Below are positions 23,407 through 33,420 of a stretch of DNA of 64,000 bases, in pieces. Each line of letters opens with the position of its first letter. The first letter of the stretch is position 1. A program made the translations under genes and the position numbers. Origin of the DNA: JALZAI01 sp038212215 (GTDB lineage Bacteria; Actinomycetota; Actinomycetes; Mycobacteriales; Jatrophihabitantaceae); contig JBBQUT010000001.1 of NCBI GenBank assembly GCA_038212215.1, positions 321,339 to 385,338 on the forward strand. The letters run 5' to 3'. Below the pieces are notes generated by a model that was given only the letters and a program-made list of their open reading frames with translations, did no database searches and was not told the origin of the DNA.

Positions 23407-26400
23407 GTGTCCGCACCGTCAGCCGCAGAGCTACGCGCTCGCCTCGCGGGGCTGACGCTGCAGGACGAGATTCGGATCGGTAAGCGCCTGCAACGGCCGC
23501 GCAATCTGGCGGCGATCGCCGAGCAGATAGCCAAGGCCGAACGTGTCGTCGAATTACGCCGTGCGGCCGTCCCGACGATCACTTATCCTGATCTTCCGGT
23601 AAGCGCCCGGCACACGGAGATCGCGAGCGCGATCCAAGCGCATCAGGTGGTCGTGGTAGCGGGTGAGACAGGCTCCGGCAAGACCACTCAGCTGCCCAAG
23701 ATTTGTCTCGAGCTCGGGCGCGGAATCCGGGGCACCATCGGCCACACGCAACCGCGCCGGCTTGCCGCGCGCACCGTCGCGCAGCGCATCGCGGACGAGC
23801 TGAGAACGTCGCTCGGCGACGTCGTCGGGTATACCGTGCGCTTCACCGATCAGGTCAGCGACCGGACGCTCGTCCGGCTGATGACCGACGGCATCCTGCT
23901 CGCCGAAATCCAGCGCGATCGGATGCTGCGCCGATACGACACGTTGATCCTGGACGAGGCGCACGAGCGCAGCCTGAACGTCGACTTCCTGCTCGGATAT
24001 CTCACCGAACTGCTGCCCCGCCGTCCCGAACTGAAGCTGATCGTCACGTCGGCGACGATCGACCCGCACCGCTTCGCCGCGCACTTCGGCGGTGCGCCCG
24101 TGGTCGAGGTGTCCGGACGCACGTATCCCGTCGAGATCCGCTACCGCCCGCTTGAGCCGGACCTACCTGCCGACGACTCCGACGACGACGACGATCCCGA
24201 TGACGCAGATCACGACGTGATCCACCGGGTCGATACGCGCGACCAGACCGAGGCGATCATCGACGCCGTCCGCGAACTCGAATTCGCCGGACCAGGCGAC
24301 ATTCTGGTGTTCCTGTCGGGCGAGCGCGAGATTCACGACACCGCCGAGGCGCTGCGCGCAGAGCGGCTCCGAAACACCGAAGTGCTGCCACTGTTCGCGC
24401 GATTGCCGACCGCCGAACAGCACCGGGTGTTCGGGCCACACGCCGGACGGCGGATCGTCCTCGCCACGAATGTCGCGGAAACGTCGCTCACCGTTCCGGG
24501 CATCCACTACGTCATCGACCCCGGCACTGCACGAATCTCGCGGTACAGCAGGCGGACGAAGGTGCAGCGGCTGCCCATCGAAGCCATCTCGCAGGCCTCG
24601 GCCGGGCAGCGCGCCGGCCGGTGCGGGCGGGTCGCCGACGGCATCTGCATCCGGCTGTATTCCGAGACGGATTTCCGCGCGCGGCCGCCATTTACCGAGC
24701 CAGAAATCCTGCGTACGAATCTCGCCGCAGTATTGCTGCAGATGGCGGCGCTGCGGATCGGTGACGTCGAGAACTTTCCCTTCCTCGACCCGCCGGATCG
24801 CCGGAGCGTCCGCGACGGTGTGGCGCTGCTGCAGGAACTCAATGCCTTCGATGCCAACGCAACGATCACCGATCTCGGACGCCGGCTCGCGCAGCTGCCA
24901 CTGGACCCGCGCATCGGCCGGATGCTTCTGCAGGCGGGCGAGGAAGGCTGCGTGCGCGAGGTTCTCGTCATCGCTGCGGCGCTGTCGATCCCGGATCCGC
25001 GAGAACGTCCATCAGATCACGAGGAAGGTGCAAAGCAGAAGCACGCGCGTTTCGCCGACGAACATTCGGATTTTGTCGGTTATCTCAAGCTCTGGAGCTA
25101 CCTTCGCGAGCAGCGGCGTGAGCGTTCGGGCAATCAGTTCCGGCGCATGTGCCGCGAGGAGTTCCTGCATTACCTGCGGATCCGTGAATGGCAGGACCTC
25201 GTCGGGCAACTGCGCTCGATTGCGCGCGGGCTTGACCTCGTCGAGGCCGACGCGGACGCAGACCCGGCGCGCGTGCACGCCGCGTTGCTGGCCGGATTGC
25301 TCAGCCATATCGGCATGCGCGCTGCCGAGACCCGAGAATTCGTCGGCGCGCGCAACACCCGCTTCGTGCTCGCTCCGGGATCGGTGCTGAGCAGGCGTCC
25401 GCCGCGATGGGTCGTCGTAGGCGAACTCGTCGAGACCAGCAGGCTGTTCGGACGGATCGGTGCGCGTGTCGAGCCAGAATCCGTCGAGCGGCTCGCCGGT
25501 CATCTGGTCGCCCGCACGTACAGCGAGCCGCACTGGGATCCGCGGCGCGGCGCAGCGATGGCATTCGAGCGGGTGACTCTATACGGCTTGCCGCTGGTCG
25601 CGCGTCGCCGCGTCAGCTTCGCTGCAGTCGATCCGCCGCAGGCGCGCGAGTTGTTCATCCAGCATGCGCTCGTCGAGGGCGACTGGCAGACGAGGCACCA
25701 CTTCTTCGCAGCTAATCAAGCATTGCTCGACGAGCTGGGCGAGCTCGAGGACCGCTCCCGTCGCCGGGACCTGCTCGTCTCCGACGAGGAGCTCTTCGCC
25801 CTGTACGACCTGCGGATCCCCAAGGACGTCGTGTCCGCGCGCCATTTCGACGCGTGGTGGAAGGATGCCCGGCGCACGACTCCGGACCTGCTGACGCTCA
25901 CCCGCGAGGACCTGCTGCGCGCCGCGGACGACGCCGGCGATCATCCCGACACCTGGCAGGCTGGTGATCTTGCGCTGCCAGTGTCCTACCGTTTCGAGCC
26001 CGGCGCTGAGGACGACGGTGTGACGGTGCATGTTCCGGTGGACGTGCTCGCGAGGTTGGGCGGGCACGACTTCGGCTGGCAGGTGCCGGCCCTGCGCGAA
26101 GAACTCGTCGTGGCGCTGATCCGGTCACTGCCGAAAGCGCTGCGGCGCAACTTCGTCCCGGTGCCGGATACGGCGCGCGCCGTCCTGGCCGCAGTGACGC
26201 TGACATCGGTCGCACCTGGACAGGAACCATTGCTCGAGACGGTCCAGCGCGAGCTGCAACGGCGTACCGGGGTGCTGGTGCCGATCGACGCTTTTGACCT
26301 CGACAAGTTGCCGGCACACCTGCGCGTGACGTTCGCCGTCGAGAACGAGCAGGGCGCCGTGGTGGCTCGCGGGAAGGATCTGGTGGCACTGCAGCGCGAG

Positions 26401-27318
26401 CTCGCGCAGCCTGTTCGCGACGCCGTTGCGGCTGCGGTCGGCGCGGAGCTCGAACGGGTTGGACTGCGTGAATGGCCGGCGGACCTTCCGGCGCTGCCGC
26501 AAGTTCTGGAGCACCGCGTTGCCGAGCATGTCGTGCGCGGCTACCCGGCCATTGTCGACGCCGGCGACCACGTCGACGTGCGCGTGTTCGCCTCGGCCGT
26601 CGAGCAGCGCTCCGCGATGCGCGCAGGCCTGCGCCGGCTGTTGCGTCTGGGGGTCTCGTCGCCGGTCAAGGCAGCCGAGCGGAGCCTGTCGACCCGGGGC
26701 CGCCTAGTGCTCAGCGCGAACCCGGACGGCTCGCTGGCGGCCCTGCTCGACGACTGCGCCGACGCCGCGGTCGACACGCTGGTCGGTGCTGAATTGATCT
26801 GGGAGCGCGAAGGCTTCGTGGCCCTGCGCAGCCGGATGGCCGCCGAACTCGTCCCGTGCACCATCGAGATCCTGACGAGGGTCGAGCGGGTGCTCTCTGC
26901 CGCACATGAGGTGCGTGGCGCGCTTCCCGACAAACCGCTGCCCGCGCAAGTCGACGCGATCGACGATATCCGTGCGCAGTTTCGTCGGTTGCTGCCGGTT
27001 GGCTTCGTGGCTGCGGCCGGACACGACCGGCTGTTGGACGTTGCGCGCTACGTCACGGCGATCGCGCGCCGCCTGGACCGGCTGCCCCGTGACGTGGACA
27101 TCGACCGCGCCCGCATGTTGCGCGTGCATGCCGTGCAGCAGGCGTACGACGACGTCGTCACTGCGCTGCCGAAGACCCGCGCTGCCGCCGCTGATGTCCG
27201 CGACATCGGCTGGTTGATCGAAGAGCTGCGGGTCTCGTTGTGGGCGCAGCAGCTAGGCACGGCCCGTCCGGTCAGCGAGCAGCGAATCTACCGCGCGATC
27301 GACGCGATCCGGCTCTGA
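23407..27318 (+). CDS. hrpA: ATP-dependent RNA helicase HrpA (DEAH/RHA)
   Basis: Large DEAH-box helicase of 1303 residues, the full length for bacterial HrpA. Motif I is VAGETGSGKTTQLPK (~81-95), motif II DEAHERS (~182-188), motif III SATID, motif VI QRAGRCGR. A helicase-associated and OB region follows, then the long C-terminal DUF3418 domain. An unusual run of Asp, PADDSDDDDDPDDADHD (~256-272), sits between the two RecA lobes. Members remodel mRNA or ribosomes and have been linked to rescue of stalled ribosomes. It starts with GTG at 23407, directly after a tandem repeat, and is convergent with lacZ. No partner gene is evident. Confidence 0.95.
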   Translation: MSAPSAAELRARLAGLTLQDEIRIGKRLQRPRNLAAIAEQIAKAERVVELRRAAVPTITYPDLPVSARHTEIASAIQAHQVVVVAGETGSGKTTQLPKICLELGRGIRGTIGHTQPRRLAARTVAQRIADELRTSLGDVVGYTVRFTDQVSDRTLVRLMTDGILLAEIQRDRMLRRYDTLILDEAHERSLNVDFLLGYLTELLPRRPELKLIVTSATIDPHRFAAHFGGAPVVEVSGRTYPVEIRYRPLEPDLPADDSDDDDDPDDADHDVIHRVDTRDQTEAIIDAVRELEFAGPGDILVFLSGEREIHDTAEALRAERLRNTEVLPLFARLPTAEQHRVFGPHAGRRIVLATNVAETSLTVPGIHYVIDPGTARISRYSRRTKVQRLPIEAISQASAGQRAGRCGRVADGICIRLYSETDFRARPPFTEPEILRTNLAAVLLQMAALRIGDVENFPFLDPPDRRSVRDGVALLQELNAFDANATITDLGRRLAQLPLDPRIGRMLLQAGEEGCVREVLVIAAALSIPDPRERPSDHEEGAKQKHARFADEHSDFVGYLKLWSYLREQRRERSGNQFRRMCREEFLHYLRIREWQDLVGQLRSIARGLDLVEADADADPARVHAALLAGLLSHIGMRAAETREFVGARNTRFVLAPGSVLSRRPPRWVVVGELVETSRLFGRIGARVEPESVERLAGHLVARTYSEPHWDPRRGAAMAFERVTLYGLPLVARRRVSFAAVDPPQARELFIQHALVEGDWQTRHHFFAANQALLDELGELEDRSRRRDLLVSDEELFALYDLRIPKDVVSARHFDAWWKDARRTTPDLLTLTREDLLRAADDAGDHPDTWQAGDLALPVSYRFEPGAEDDGVTVHVPVDVLARLGGHDFGWQVPALREELVVALIRSLPKALRRNFVPVPDTARAVLAAVTLTSVAPGQEPLLETVQRELQRRTGVLVPIDAFDLDKLPAHLRVTFAVENEQGAVVARGKDLVALQRELAQPVRDAVAAAVGAELERVGLREWPADLPALPQVLEHRVAEHVVRGYPAIVDAGDHVDVRVFASAVEQRSAMRAGLRRLLRLGVSSPVKAAERSLSTRGRLVLSANPDGSLAALLDDCADAAVDTLVGAELIWEREGFVALRSRMAAELVPCTIEILTRVERVLSAAHEVRGALPDKPLPAQVDAIDDIRAQFRRLLPVGFVAAAGHDRLLDVARYVTAIARRLDRLPRDVDIDRARMLRVHAVQQAYDDVVTALPKTRAAAADVRDIGWLIEELRVSLWAQQLGTARPVSEQRIYRAIDAIRL

Positions 27319-27329
27319 GCAGCTCGCGA

Positions 27330-30170
27330 TCAGCGTGCGGTGAAGGTTACGGCGAAGTCGAACTCCCGGGCGTGCAGCACGTGCTCGGGGAGCACGCCAG
27401 GACCGCAGGACGCCGTGCCGAGGCCGTTCTGCGCGACGTCGATGTTGAGGTACAGCGCGTCGCGCGGCACGAGATCGCATGTGTGGCGGGCCGAGTCGAG
27501 GTCCGCGCTCGTCCACCGCCTGACGCTGAACGCGAAGCTAGGCTCGCCGCTGATGCAGATGCCGTGCCCGTCCGCCCCAGCCAGCCGTAGCCACCGCACG
27601 TCGAGCCGATTTCCGTTCTCCTGCGGGAAAACGTAAGGCGTCTGCAATTGCGCCACGGTCGCCTCGAACCGGCCGATCCGGGCGGCGATTCGCGAATCGC
27701 GGTACGCCTCGCCAGGCCCGCGGCCGAACCATTCCACCTGATCGAGATCGGCCGGCAGCCGCATGAACAAGCCCAGTCGCGGCAGCGGGAACGTCCACTC
27801 GCCTTCAGGTACGACCTTCAGCGAGAGCCGCAGGTCCGCGCCGTCGGCACTCCAACGGTAGGTCGTGAGCAGCGCGCGGTCAGTAGCGGCGGCCGCGACC
27901 CGAGTTCGCAGCACGAATTCATGCTCGGTCCAGTTCGAATCGACCGTGCGGTGGGTCATCCGGTCGAGCCCGGCGGCGCGCCACGCCGGTTCGAGCGGTT
28001 TCACCATCCCGCGGTCGTTGTCGGTCGGCGCCCGCCAGATGTCCAACCGCGGCCCGACGACGGCGAGGTCACCGATGCGCACAAGGCTGCCGTCAGCTGC
28101 GAACGCGCTGCGATCCGGCGGCCGGCGCGAAGACACACGCTGCGGGGAGGAGACAGGCTGCGCCGCCGCGCGCACAAGCCCCTCGCCCCACGCGAGTTCG
28201 AACCCCGCCGGCGCCCAGGCGGCCTCCTGCGCCAGGACTGCGCGCACGGTCAACCACGTTTCGCCGAGCGTTGCCGGCAACGCGGGAATCGCCACGTGGA
28301 CAGCCTCACCCGCGCTGACCGGAGCGACCTCGAGGATGCCGGCGGCCCGGTGCGACCCTTCCTCGGCCAGGGACCATTCGAAGCTCAGATCGGAGGTGTC
28401 GGCGAAGTCGCGGTTATTGCGCACGACGATCTCGCTGTTGTTCGTGGTGATCCGCACGGGTTCGATCACCTTCTTGAACTCCACCAACCCCGGCGACGGT
28501 GTGCGGTCGGGGAACACCAACCCGTCGGCGATGAAATTCCCGTCGTGCAATACCTCGCCGAAGTCACCGCCGTAGGCGAAGAATTCCCGCCCGTCCGGCG
28601 TATGTTGCCGGACACCATGATCGATCCACTCCCACACGAATCCGCCGGCAATGCGGGGATAGCGCTCGAACAACTCTTGATATTCGGCGAGGCCGCCCGG
28701 TCCGTTGCCCATCGCGTGCGCGTACTCACATTGCAGGAACGGGATCGAGCGCCGGTGCCCGTCGAGCCCTGCCTCTGACGTCGGAGTTTCTGCGAGCCTG
28801 CCGATCGCGTCGACCTCGTCGTGCGCGGCGTACATCCGGCTGTACACGTCGACGTAGCCCGAATCCCAGTCACCCTCGTAATGCACCGGACGGCTCGGAT
28901 CGCGCTCGTGCACCCATGCCGCCATTGCCGCCAGATTGGCGCCGACACCGGATTCGTTGCCCAGCGACCACATCACCACCGACGCGTGATTCTTGTCCCG
29001 CTCGACCGTGCGCGTCATCCGGTCCAGGTATGCCTCGCGCCACCGCGGGTCGTTGCTGGGGTTGTGCCGCCAACCGACCGGAAAGAAGCCGTGTGTCTCC
29101 AGATCGTTCTCCAGGACCACCCACAGCCCGTGCTCGTCGCACAGGTCGAGGAAATCCGGGTGCGGCGGGTAGTGGCTGGTGCGCACGGCGTTCACGTTGT
29201 GCTGCTTCATCAGCCGGATGTCGGCGAGCATCGTGTCGGCGTCCATGACGCGACCGTGGTCGGGATGCCATTCGTGCCGGTTGACGCCGCGGAAGAGGAT
29301 CGGCCGGCCGTTTACGGTGAACCGGCCGTCGACGATCGCGACAGTACGAAAGCCCACGCGCAGTGTCACGGTTTCCGTCGGCGTCGACACGGTGACCTCG
29401 TACAGCCGCGGGGTTTCAGCCGTCCACGGCTGCACCGGGCCGACGTGTTCGGAACCAGAAGGCATGTCGATGGCGAGCTCGGCGCACCGGACGGTCGCCG
29501 CGACAGCCGAGTCCACCCGCAACCGGCCGGCGCCGTCGCCGAAATCGGCGTGCACGAAGACGTCGTCGATGCCCCCGTCGGGACGCGCAAGCAGCGTGAC
29601 ATCGCGGAAGATCCCCGAGAGCCACCACATGTCCTGGTCCTCGAGATAACTGGCCGGCGACCATTGATGCACGCGCACGGCAACCACGTTGCGCTCCGGG
29701 CGAAGCGCGGCTGACACGTCGAACTCGGCCGTCAATCGGCTACCGGTCGACCAGCCCAGCTCAATCCCGTTGCACCACACGGTGAACGCTGAATCCACGC
29801 CGTCGAAGCGAAGCACCGCGCCGCCCGCGGGCCACGCGTCGTCGAGATCGAAGGCCCGCCGATATTCGCCGGTGGGATTCTCGTCCGGGGCATGCGGCGG
29901 GTCGACCGGGAAGGGGTAGTTGACGTTCGTGTACGCGGGGGCGCCGTATCCGTGCAGCTGCCAATGCCCAGGTACGACGATCTCGTCCCAGGCCGAGTCG
30001 TCGAAATCCATTGCCTCGAAACCGGTCGCGGGCGTCGATGCCGTCGGTGACCAGCGAAACCGCCACTGGCCGCCGATGTCCAGCGACGGCGCATCCGAGC
30101 GCAACCGCGCACGCGACACCTGCCGACCGGCACCGGGCGCACAGGTCGAAAGTGTCGAGGGCGTGGTCAA
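27330..30170 (-). CDS. lacZ: Beta-galactosidase, GH2 family (LacZ type)
   Basis: 946-residue cytoplasmic glycosidase. Domain order is a jelly-roll sugar-binding domain (~30-200), an immunoglobulin-like domain, the TIM barrel (~290-590) and a C-terminal LacZ small-chain domain (~690-940). The acid/base Glu is in WSLGNESGVG and the nucleophile Glu in FLQCEYAHAMGNGPGG. FRGVNRHEWHPDHG is the family signature. It hydrolyses beta-galactosides such as lactose taken up by the adjacent ABC transporter. The TTG start overlaps the stop of the upstream permease (TTGA), so the two are coupled. It is slightly shorter than the 1023-residue E. coli enzyme, as usual in actinobacteria. Confidence 0.94.
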   Translation of the reverse strand: MTTPSTLSTCAPGAGRQVSRARLRSDAPSLDIGGQWRFRWSPTASTPATGFEAMDFDDSAWDEIVVPGHWQLHGYGAPAYTNVNYPFPVDPPHAPDENPTGEYRRAFDLDDAWPAGGAVLRFDGVDSAFTVWCNGIELGWSTGSRLTAEFDVSAALRPERNVVAVRVHQWSPASYLEDQDMWWLSGIFRDVTLLARPDGGIDDVFVHADFGDGAGRLRVDSAVAATVRCAELAIDMPSGSEHVGPVQPWTAETPRLYEVTVSTPTETVTLRVGFRTVAIVDGRFTVNGRPILFRGVNRHEWHPDHGRVMDADTMLADIRLMKQHNVNAVRTSHYPPHPDFLDLCDEHGLWVVLENDLETHGFFPVGWRHNPSNDPRWREAYLDRMTRTVERDKNHASVVMWSLGNESGVGANLAAMAAWVHERDPSRPVHYEGDWDSGYVDVYSRMYAAHDEVDAIGRLAETPTSEAGLDGHRRSIPFLQCEYAHAMGNGPGGLAEYQELFERYPRIAGGFVWEWIDHGVRQHTPDGREFFAYGGDFGEVLHDGNFIADGLVFPDRTPSPGLVEFKKVIEPVRITTNNSEIVVRNNRDFADTSDLSFEWSLAEEGSHRAAGILEVAPVSAGEAVHVAIPALPATLGETWLTVRAVLAQEAAWAPAGFELAWGEGLVRAAAQPVSSPQRVSSRRPPDRSAFAADGSLVRIGDLAVVGPRLDIWRAPTDNDRGMVKPLEPAWRAAGLDRMTHRTVDSNWTEHEFVLRTRVAAAATDRALLTTYRWSADGADLRLSLKVVPEGEWTFPLPRLGLFMRLPADLDQVEWFGRGPGEAYRDSRIAARIGRFEATVAQLQTPYVFPQENGNRLDVRWLRLAGADGHGICISGEPSFAFSVRRWTSADLDSARHTCDLVPRDALYLNIDVAQNGLGTASCGPGVLPEHVLHAREFDFAVTFTAR

Positions 30171-31096
30171 CCCTTGCTACCGCCGAGCGTGAGCCCGGCG
30201 ACGAACTGCCGCTGCAGGGCAAGGTAGACGATCAGTGTCGGGATGATCGTGATGGTCGCCCCGGCGGCGATCAGGTTGTAGTCGCTGAGGAATTCGCCCT
30301 TGAGGTTGTTGATCGCGGTGGTTACCGGCAACCGGTCACCGCTCGTGATCAGCAGCAACGGCCAGAAGAACTCGTTATAGACCCAGATGACCTCGAGGGT
30401 GCCGAGGGCGGCGAGCGCCGGGCGGCACAACGGCATGATGATCTGGCGATACATCCGCCACACGCCGCATCCGTCGACCATGGCGGCCTCGGTCAAATCT
30501 ATCGGCAGCGCCTTCATGTAGTTGCTCAGCACGAAGGTGCAGAAGCCGAGTTGGAAGGCAACGATGATGGCGATCACGCCGTAGTAGGTGTTGAGGAACG
30601 AGCCCGAGTCGCTGACGCTGTTGGGCAATGGGGTCAGACGATACATCTCGAAGATCGGCGTGGCGAGCACCTGCGGCGGCAGCATATTGCCCGCCGTGAA
30701 GATGATGAGCAGCGTGATGTTGAACTTCCAACTGAACCGTGACACCGCAAATGCCATCAGGGATGCGAGGAACAGCGTTAGCAACACCGTCGGAATCACG
30801 ATGATCGCCGAATTCGTGAACGCGGTGGTGAACTGCCCCTGCGTCCACGCGTCGGAGTAGTTGCTGAACGTCAGGCTCTTGGGGACGCTGAAGTACCCGT
30901 TCGCGTCGGTGTCGGTCTTGGTGCGCAGCGATGTAAATAACGTCCACAGCAGCGGGATCAGCCACAGCACCGACATAGCGATGAGAAACAGATGCGTGCC
31001 GTAGCGTTTCGGGCGGGGCCCGGCCCGCACTGGTGAGTGTTCCGGCTGCGACAGCGGCGACAGCTCGGCCGCGGAAGGAATCTCTGTCGTTGTCAT
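30167..31096 (-). CDS. Carbohydrate ABC transporter permease (MalG type)
   Basis: Inner-membrane subunit of 309 residues with six predicted helices and an EAA loop around TEAAMVDGCGVWRMYRQIIMPL. The start of the mature-looking sequence is the ATG at 31094-31096, which overlaps the stop of the preceding permease (ATGA); the open frame upstream of it is a shadow of that permease. It pairs with the MalF-type permease encoded just before it and the lipoprotein before that. The import ATPase is not encoded here, so a shared MsmK/MsiK-type ATPase from elsewhere in the genome is likely. Expected substrate: galactosides, judged from LacZ and GH36 neighbours. Confidence 0.92.
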   Translation of the reverse strand: MTTTEIPSAAELSPLSQPEHSPVRAGPRPKRYGTHLFLIAMSVLWLIPLLWTLFTSLRTKTDTDANGYFSVPKSLTFSNYSDAWTQGQFTTAFTNSAIIVIPTVLLTLFLASLMAFAVSRFSWKFNITLLIIFTAGNMLPPQVLATPIFEMYRLTPLPNSVSDSGSFLNTYYGVIAIIVAFQLGFCTFVLSNYMKALPIDLTEAAMVDGCGVWRMYRQIIMPLCRPALAALGTLEVIWVYNEFFWPLLLITSGDRLPVTTAINNLKGEFLSDYNLIAAGATITIIPTLIVYLALQRQFVAGLTLGGSKG

Positions 31097-32061
31097 TGTT
31101 GCTTTTCTTTCCCGAAGGTCCGCGACAGGTAGGTGACGATCGGGATCAGCGCGCAGACCAGCAGAATGACCGCCAGCGCTGAACCGATACCGATGACCTG
31201 ACCCTCGCCGACGAGGTTCTGGTAGACCAGAGCGCTGATGAGTTCCAGCCCGTTCCTGCCCCCGTTGAACACGAAGACGATGTCGAATGCGCGCAGCGAC
31301 TCGATGATTGTGATGACGACGACGACGATGTTGATCGGCCGCATAGCGGGGAACACGACGCGGAAGAAGATCTGCCGTTCGTTCGCGCCGTCGATCGCGG
31401 CGGCTTCCTTGATCGCCGGATCGACCCCTTTGAGACCGGCCAGGTACAGGATCATGATGTAGCCGACGTGTTTCCAGGTCGCGGCGATGAGAGCGGACCA
31501 GATGTTGATGCTGGAGTCGCCGACCCAGTCGATCGCGTTCGGCTTTCCGGCGGTGCCCATGATGCTGTCGATGAGCCCGGACTCGGGCGAGTACATCAGC
31601 TGCCAGATGATGCCCACCAGCGCGAGGGACAGCATCACCGGCACGAAGAACACCGTCTGGTAAATCTTGCTGCCACGCAGTCGTTGATCGAGCAGTACGG
31701 CGATCAGCAGGCCAAGCGGCGTGGCGATGAGTGCGAGGAATACGAGCCACAGCACGTTGTGCCGCACCGCCGGCCAGAAAGCAGGGTAGTCGTTGACGAC
31801 GAAGTGATAGTTCTGCACGCCGTTCGAGCGGATATTGGAGAGATCCAAGCCGTTCCACTTCGTGAACGACAGGATCACCGACAGCACTGTCGGCACCCAG
31901 ATCAAGGCTGCTTCGATAATGGTCGGGATCGCCACCATCGTGGCGAGCACGATCTTGTCACGCTTGGTCAACCGGCGCACTCGGCGCCCGCGCGGGCGCA
32001 ACTGGTGCTCGGTTGTCGCCGTGGTGTCCGCTGGCAGGCCGACGGTGGGCAGATCGGTCAC
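31093..32061 (-). CDS. Carbohydrate ABC transporter permease (MalF type)
   Basis: 322 residues. The N-terminal cytoplasmic tail is basic (RPRGRRVRRLTKRDK) and is followed by six helices. The EAA loop is KEAAAIDGANERQIFFRVVFPAMRP, matching the consensus contacted by the ABC ATPase. It overlaps the MalG-type permease by 4 nt downstream and follows the binding-protein gene by 36 nt. With both it makes a classic CUT1 importer missing its ATPase. GLKGVDPAIKEAAAIDGA is typical of CUT1 disaccharide and oligosaccharide systems. Confidence 0.92.
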   Translation of the reverse strand: MTDLPTVGLPADTTATTEHQLRPRGRRVRRLTKRDKIVLATMVAIPTIIEAALIWVPTVLSVILSFTKWNGLDLSNIRSNGVQNYHFVVNDYPAFWPAVRHNVLWLVFLALIATPLGLLIAVLLDQRLRGSKIYQTVFFVPVMLSLALVGIIWQLMYSPESGLIDSIMGTAGKPNAIDWVGDSSINIWSALIAATWKHVGYIMILYLAGLKGVDPAIKEAAAIDGANERQIFFRVVFPAMRPINIVVVVITIIESLRAFDIVFVFNGGRNGLELISALVYQNLVGEGQVIGIGSALAVILLVCALIPIVTYLSRTFGKEKQQ

Positions 32062-32097
32062 TGGGGTGCCCCCACTCCGAGGTCGGTGGACCGGATA

Positions 32098-33420
32098 TTA
32101 CTGGGAAGCGTAGATGCCCTTGGCTTGCTTCTCGATGTTCGCGGTGTCGACCTGGCCCGTCTTGAGGAAGGTCTGCAGCGCCGGAACTATTACGTTGTTC
32201 GCAAAGGCAGGTAGCGCATCGCGGTCAAGGAACTGCGAGATCTGCTTCGCGTTCTTGATCGTTTCCTGGGACTTCTTCTGCAGCACCGTCAGTACGGACA
32301 CATCGGCCTTCAGGTTCGTCACGACCTGGGCCGGGTCCACCTTGGCGTACGCGTTCTGCCCCTCCGGGCTGCCGAAGAACGCGAGCATGTCGCGCGCTGC
32401 CTGGTTGTCGCCGCCCTTCTTAGACAGCATGAAGCCGTCGATCGGAGCCTCGAGCGCGTCCTGGCCATTCGCCTCAGTCAGGATCGGGAATTCGAAGAAG
32501 TCGATGTCGGCCAGCACGGCCTTATCGGTGAACTGCTGCGTGATGAACGCGCCGAGCAGGTACATGCCCGCCTTCTTCGTGGCGAGCTTCTGCGCCGAAT
32601 CCTGCCAGAGCAGACCGAGGGCGGTGGGATCCTGGAACGGCACGAGCGCCTTCCAGTTGTCGAAGACCGCCTTGACCTTCGGTGAGTCCCAGCTCTCCTT
32701 GTGCGCCATCAGATCGACGTGGAATTGGTAACCGTTCAAACGCATGTTCAGGTAGTCGAAGGTGCCCATCGCGGGCCAGCCATCCTTGTCCCCGAAAGAA
32801 ATCGGGATCAGGCCGTCCTTCTTCATCTGAGCGCAGAGTGTCTTCAGCTCATCGAAGGTCTTGGGAATGGCGTAGCCCTTCGACTGCCACACGCTCTTGC
32901 GGTACCAGATCGCCCACGGGTAGTTGTAGTTGGGCACGAAGTACTTCTTGCCGTCGGCCGCTGTCGATGCGTCCTGGATGCCCTTGCCGAAGTTGTCGGC
33001 ACCGAGCTTGGTCCACACGTCGTCAAGCGGTGCGACGAGGTTCTTGGCCGCGTAGTAGCGCATCCGGTAGCCGGCGAACCAGGTGAAGCCATCCTCGGGC
33101 GAGGCCTGCAGGTAGGTGCTGATCGCTTCCTGGAAGGCATTGTGCGGCTTGGTGTTGACGCTCACCTTGTCGCCGGACTGCTTCTCGAACCCGGCCACCA
33201 TCGCGGCGAGGCCCTTCTTCGGGGCGGGGTCCGATGAGCCGGAACCCAGGCTCGTGGACTTCGAGTTCTTGCCGCCGCTCCCGCTGCTGCCGCCGGTGCA
33301 CGCAGCCAGCAGGGGGAAGGCCGTGACCCCGGCCGCTCCTGCAGCCATGCCCTTGAGCACCGTGCGCCGGCTGAGGGGTGAGCTGACGGGTAGTTGTGCG
33401 GACGATTCACGAGCGGGCAT
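32098..33420 (-). CDS. Extracellular sugar-binding lipoprotein of a CUT1 ABC transporter
   Basis: 440 residues. The N-terminus has a twin-arginine stretch (LSRRTVLKG) followed by a hydrophobic segment and lipobox LLAAC (Cys ~41), so it is probably exported by Tat and lipid-anchored. The mature part is a type 1 extracellular solute-binding protein (family 1), with GFTWFAGYRMRYYAAKN and NYNYPWAIWYRKS in the ligand cleft region. It is the first gene of the uptake operon binding protein-permease-permease-LacZ. The 422-nt region upstream separates it from the divergent alpha-galactosidase. Ligand likely a galactoside; not provable from sequence. Confidence 0.93.
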   Translation of the reverse strand: MPARESSAQLPVSSPLSRRTVLKGMAAGAAGVTAFPLLAACTGGSSGSGGKNSKSTSLGSGSSDPAPKKGLAAMVAGFEKQSGDKVSVNTKPHNAFQEAISTYLQASPEDGFTWFAGYRMRYYAAKNLVAPLDDVWTKLGADNFGKGIQDASTAADGKKYFVPNYNYPWAIWYRKSVWQSKGYAIPKTFDELKTLCAQMKKDGLIPISFGDKDGWPAMGTFDYLNMRLNGYQFHVDLMAHKESWDSPKVKAVFDNWKALVPFQDPTALGLLWQDSAQKLATKKAGMYLLGAFITQQFTDKAVLADIDFFEFPILTEANGQDALEAPIDGFMLSKKGGDNQAARDMLAFFGSPEGQNAYAKVDPAQVVTNLKADVSVLTVLQKKSQETIKNAKQISQFLDRDALPAFANNVIVPALQTFLKTGQVDTANIEKQAKGIYASQ

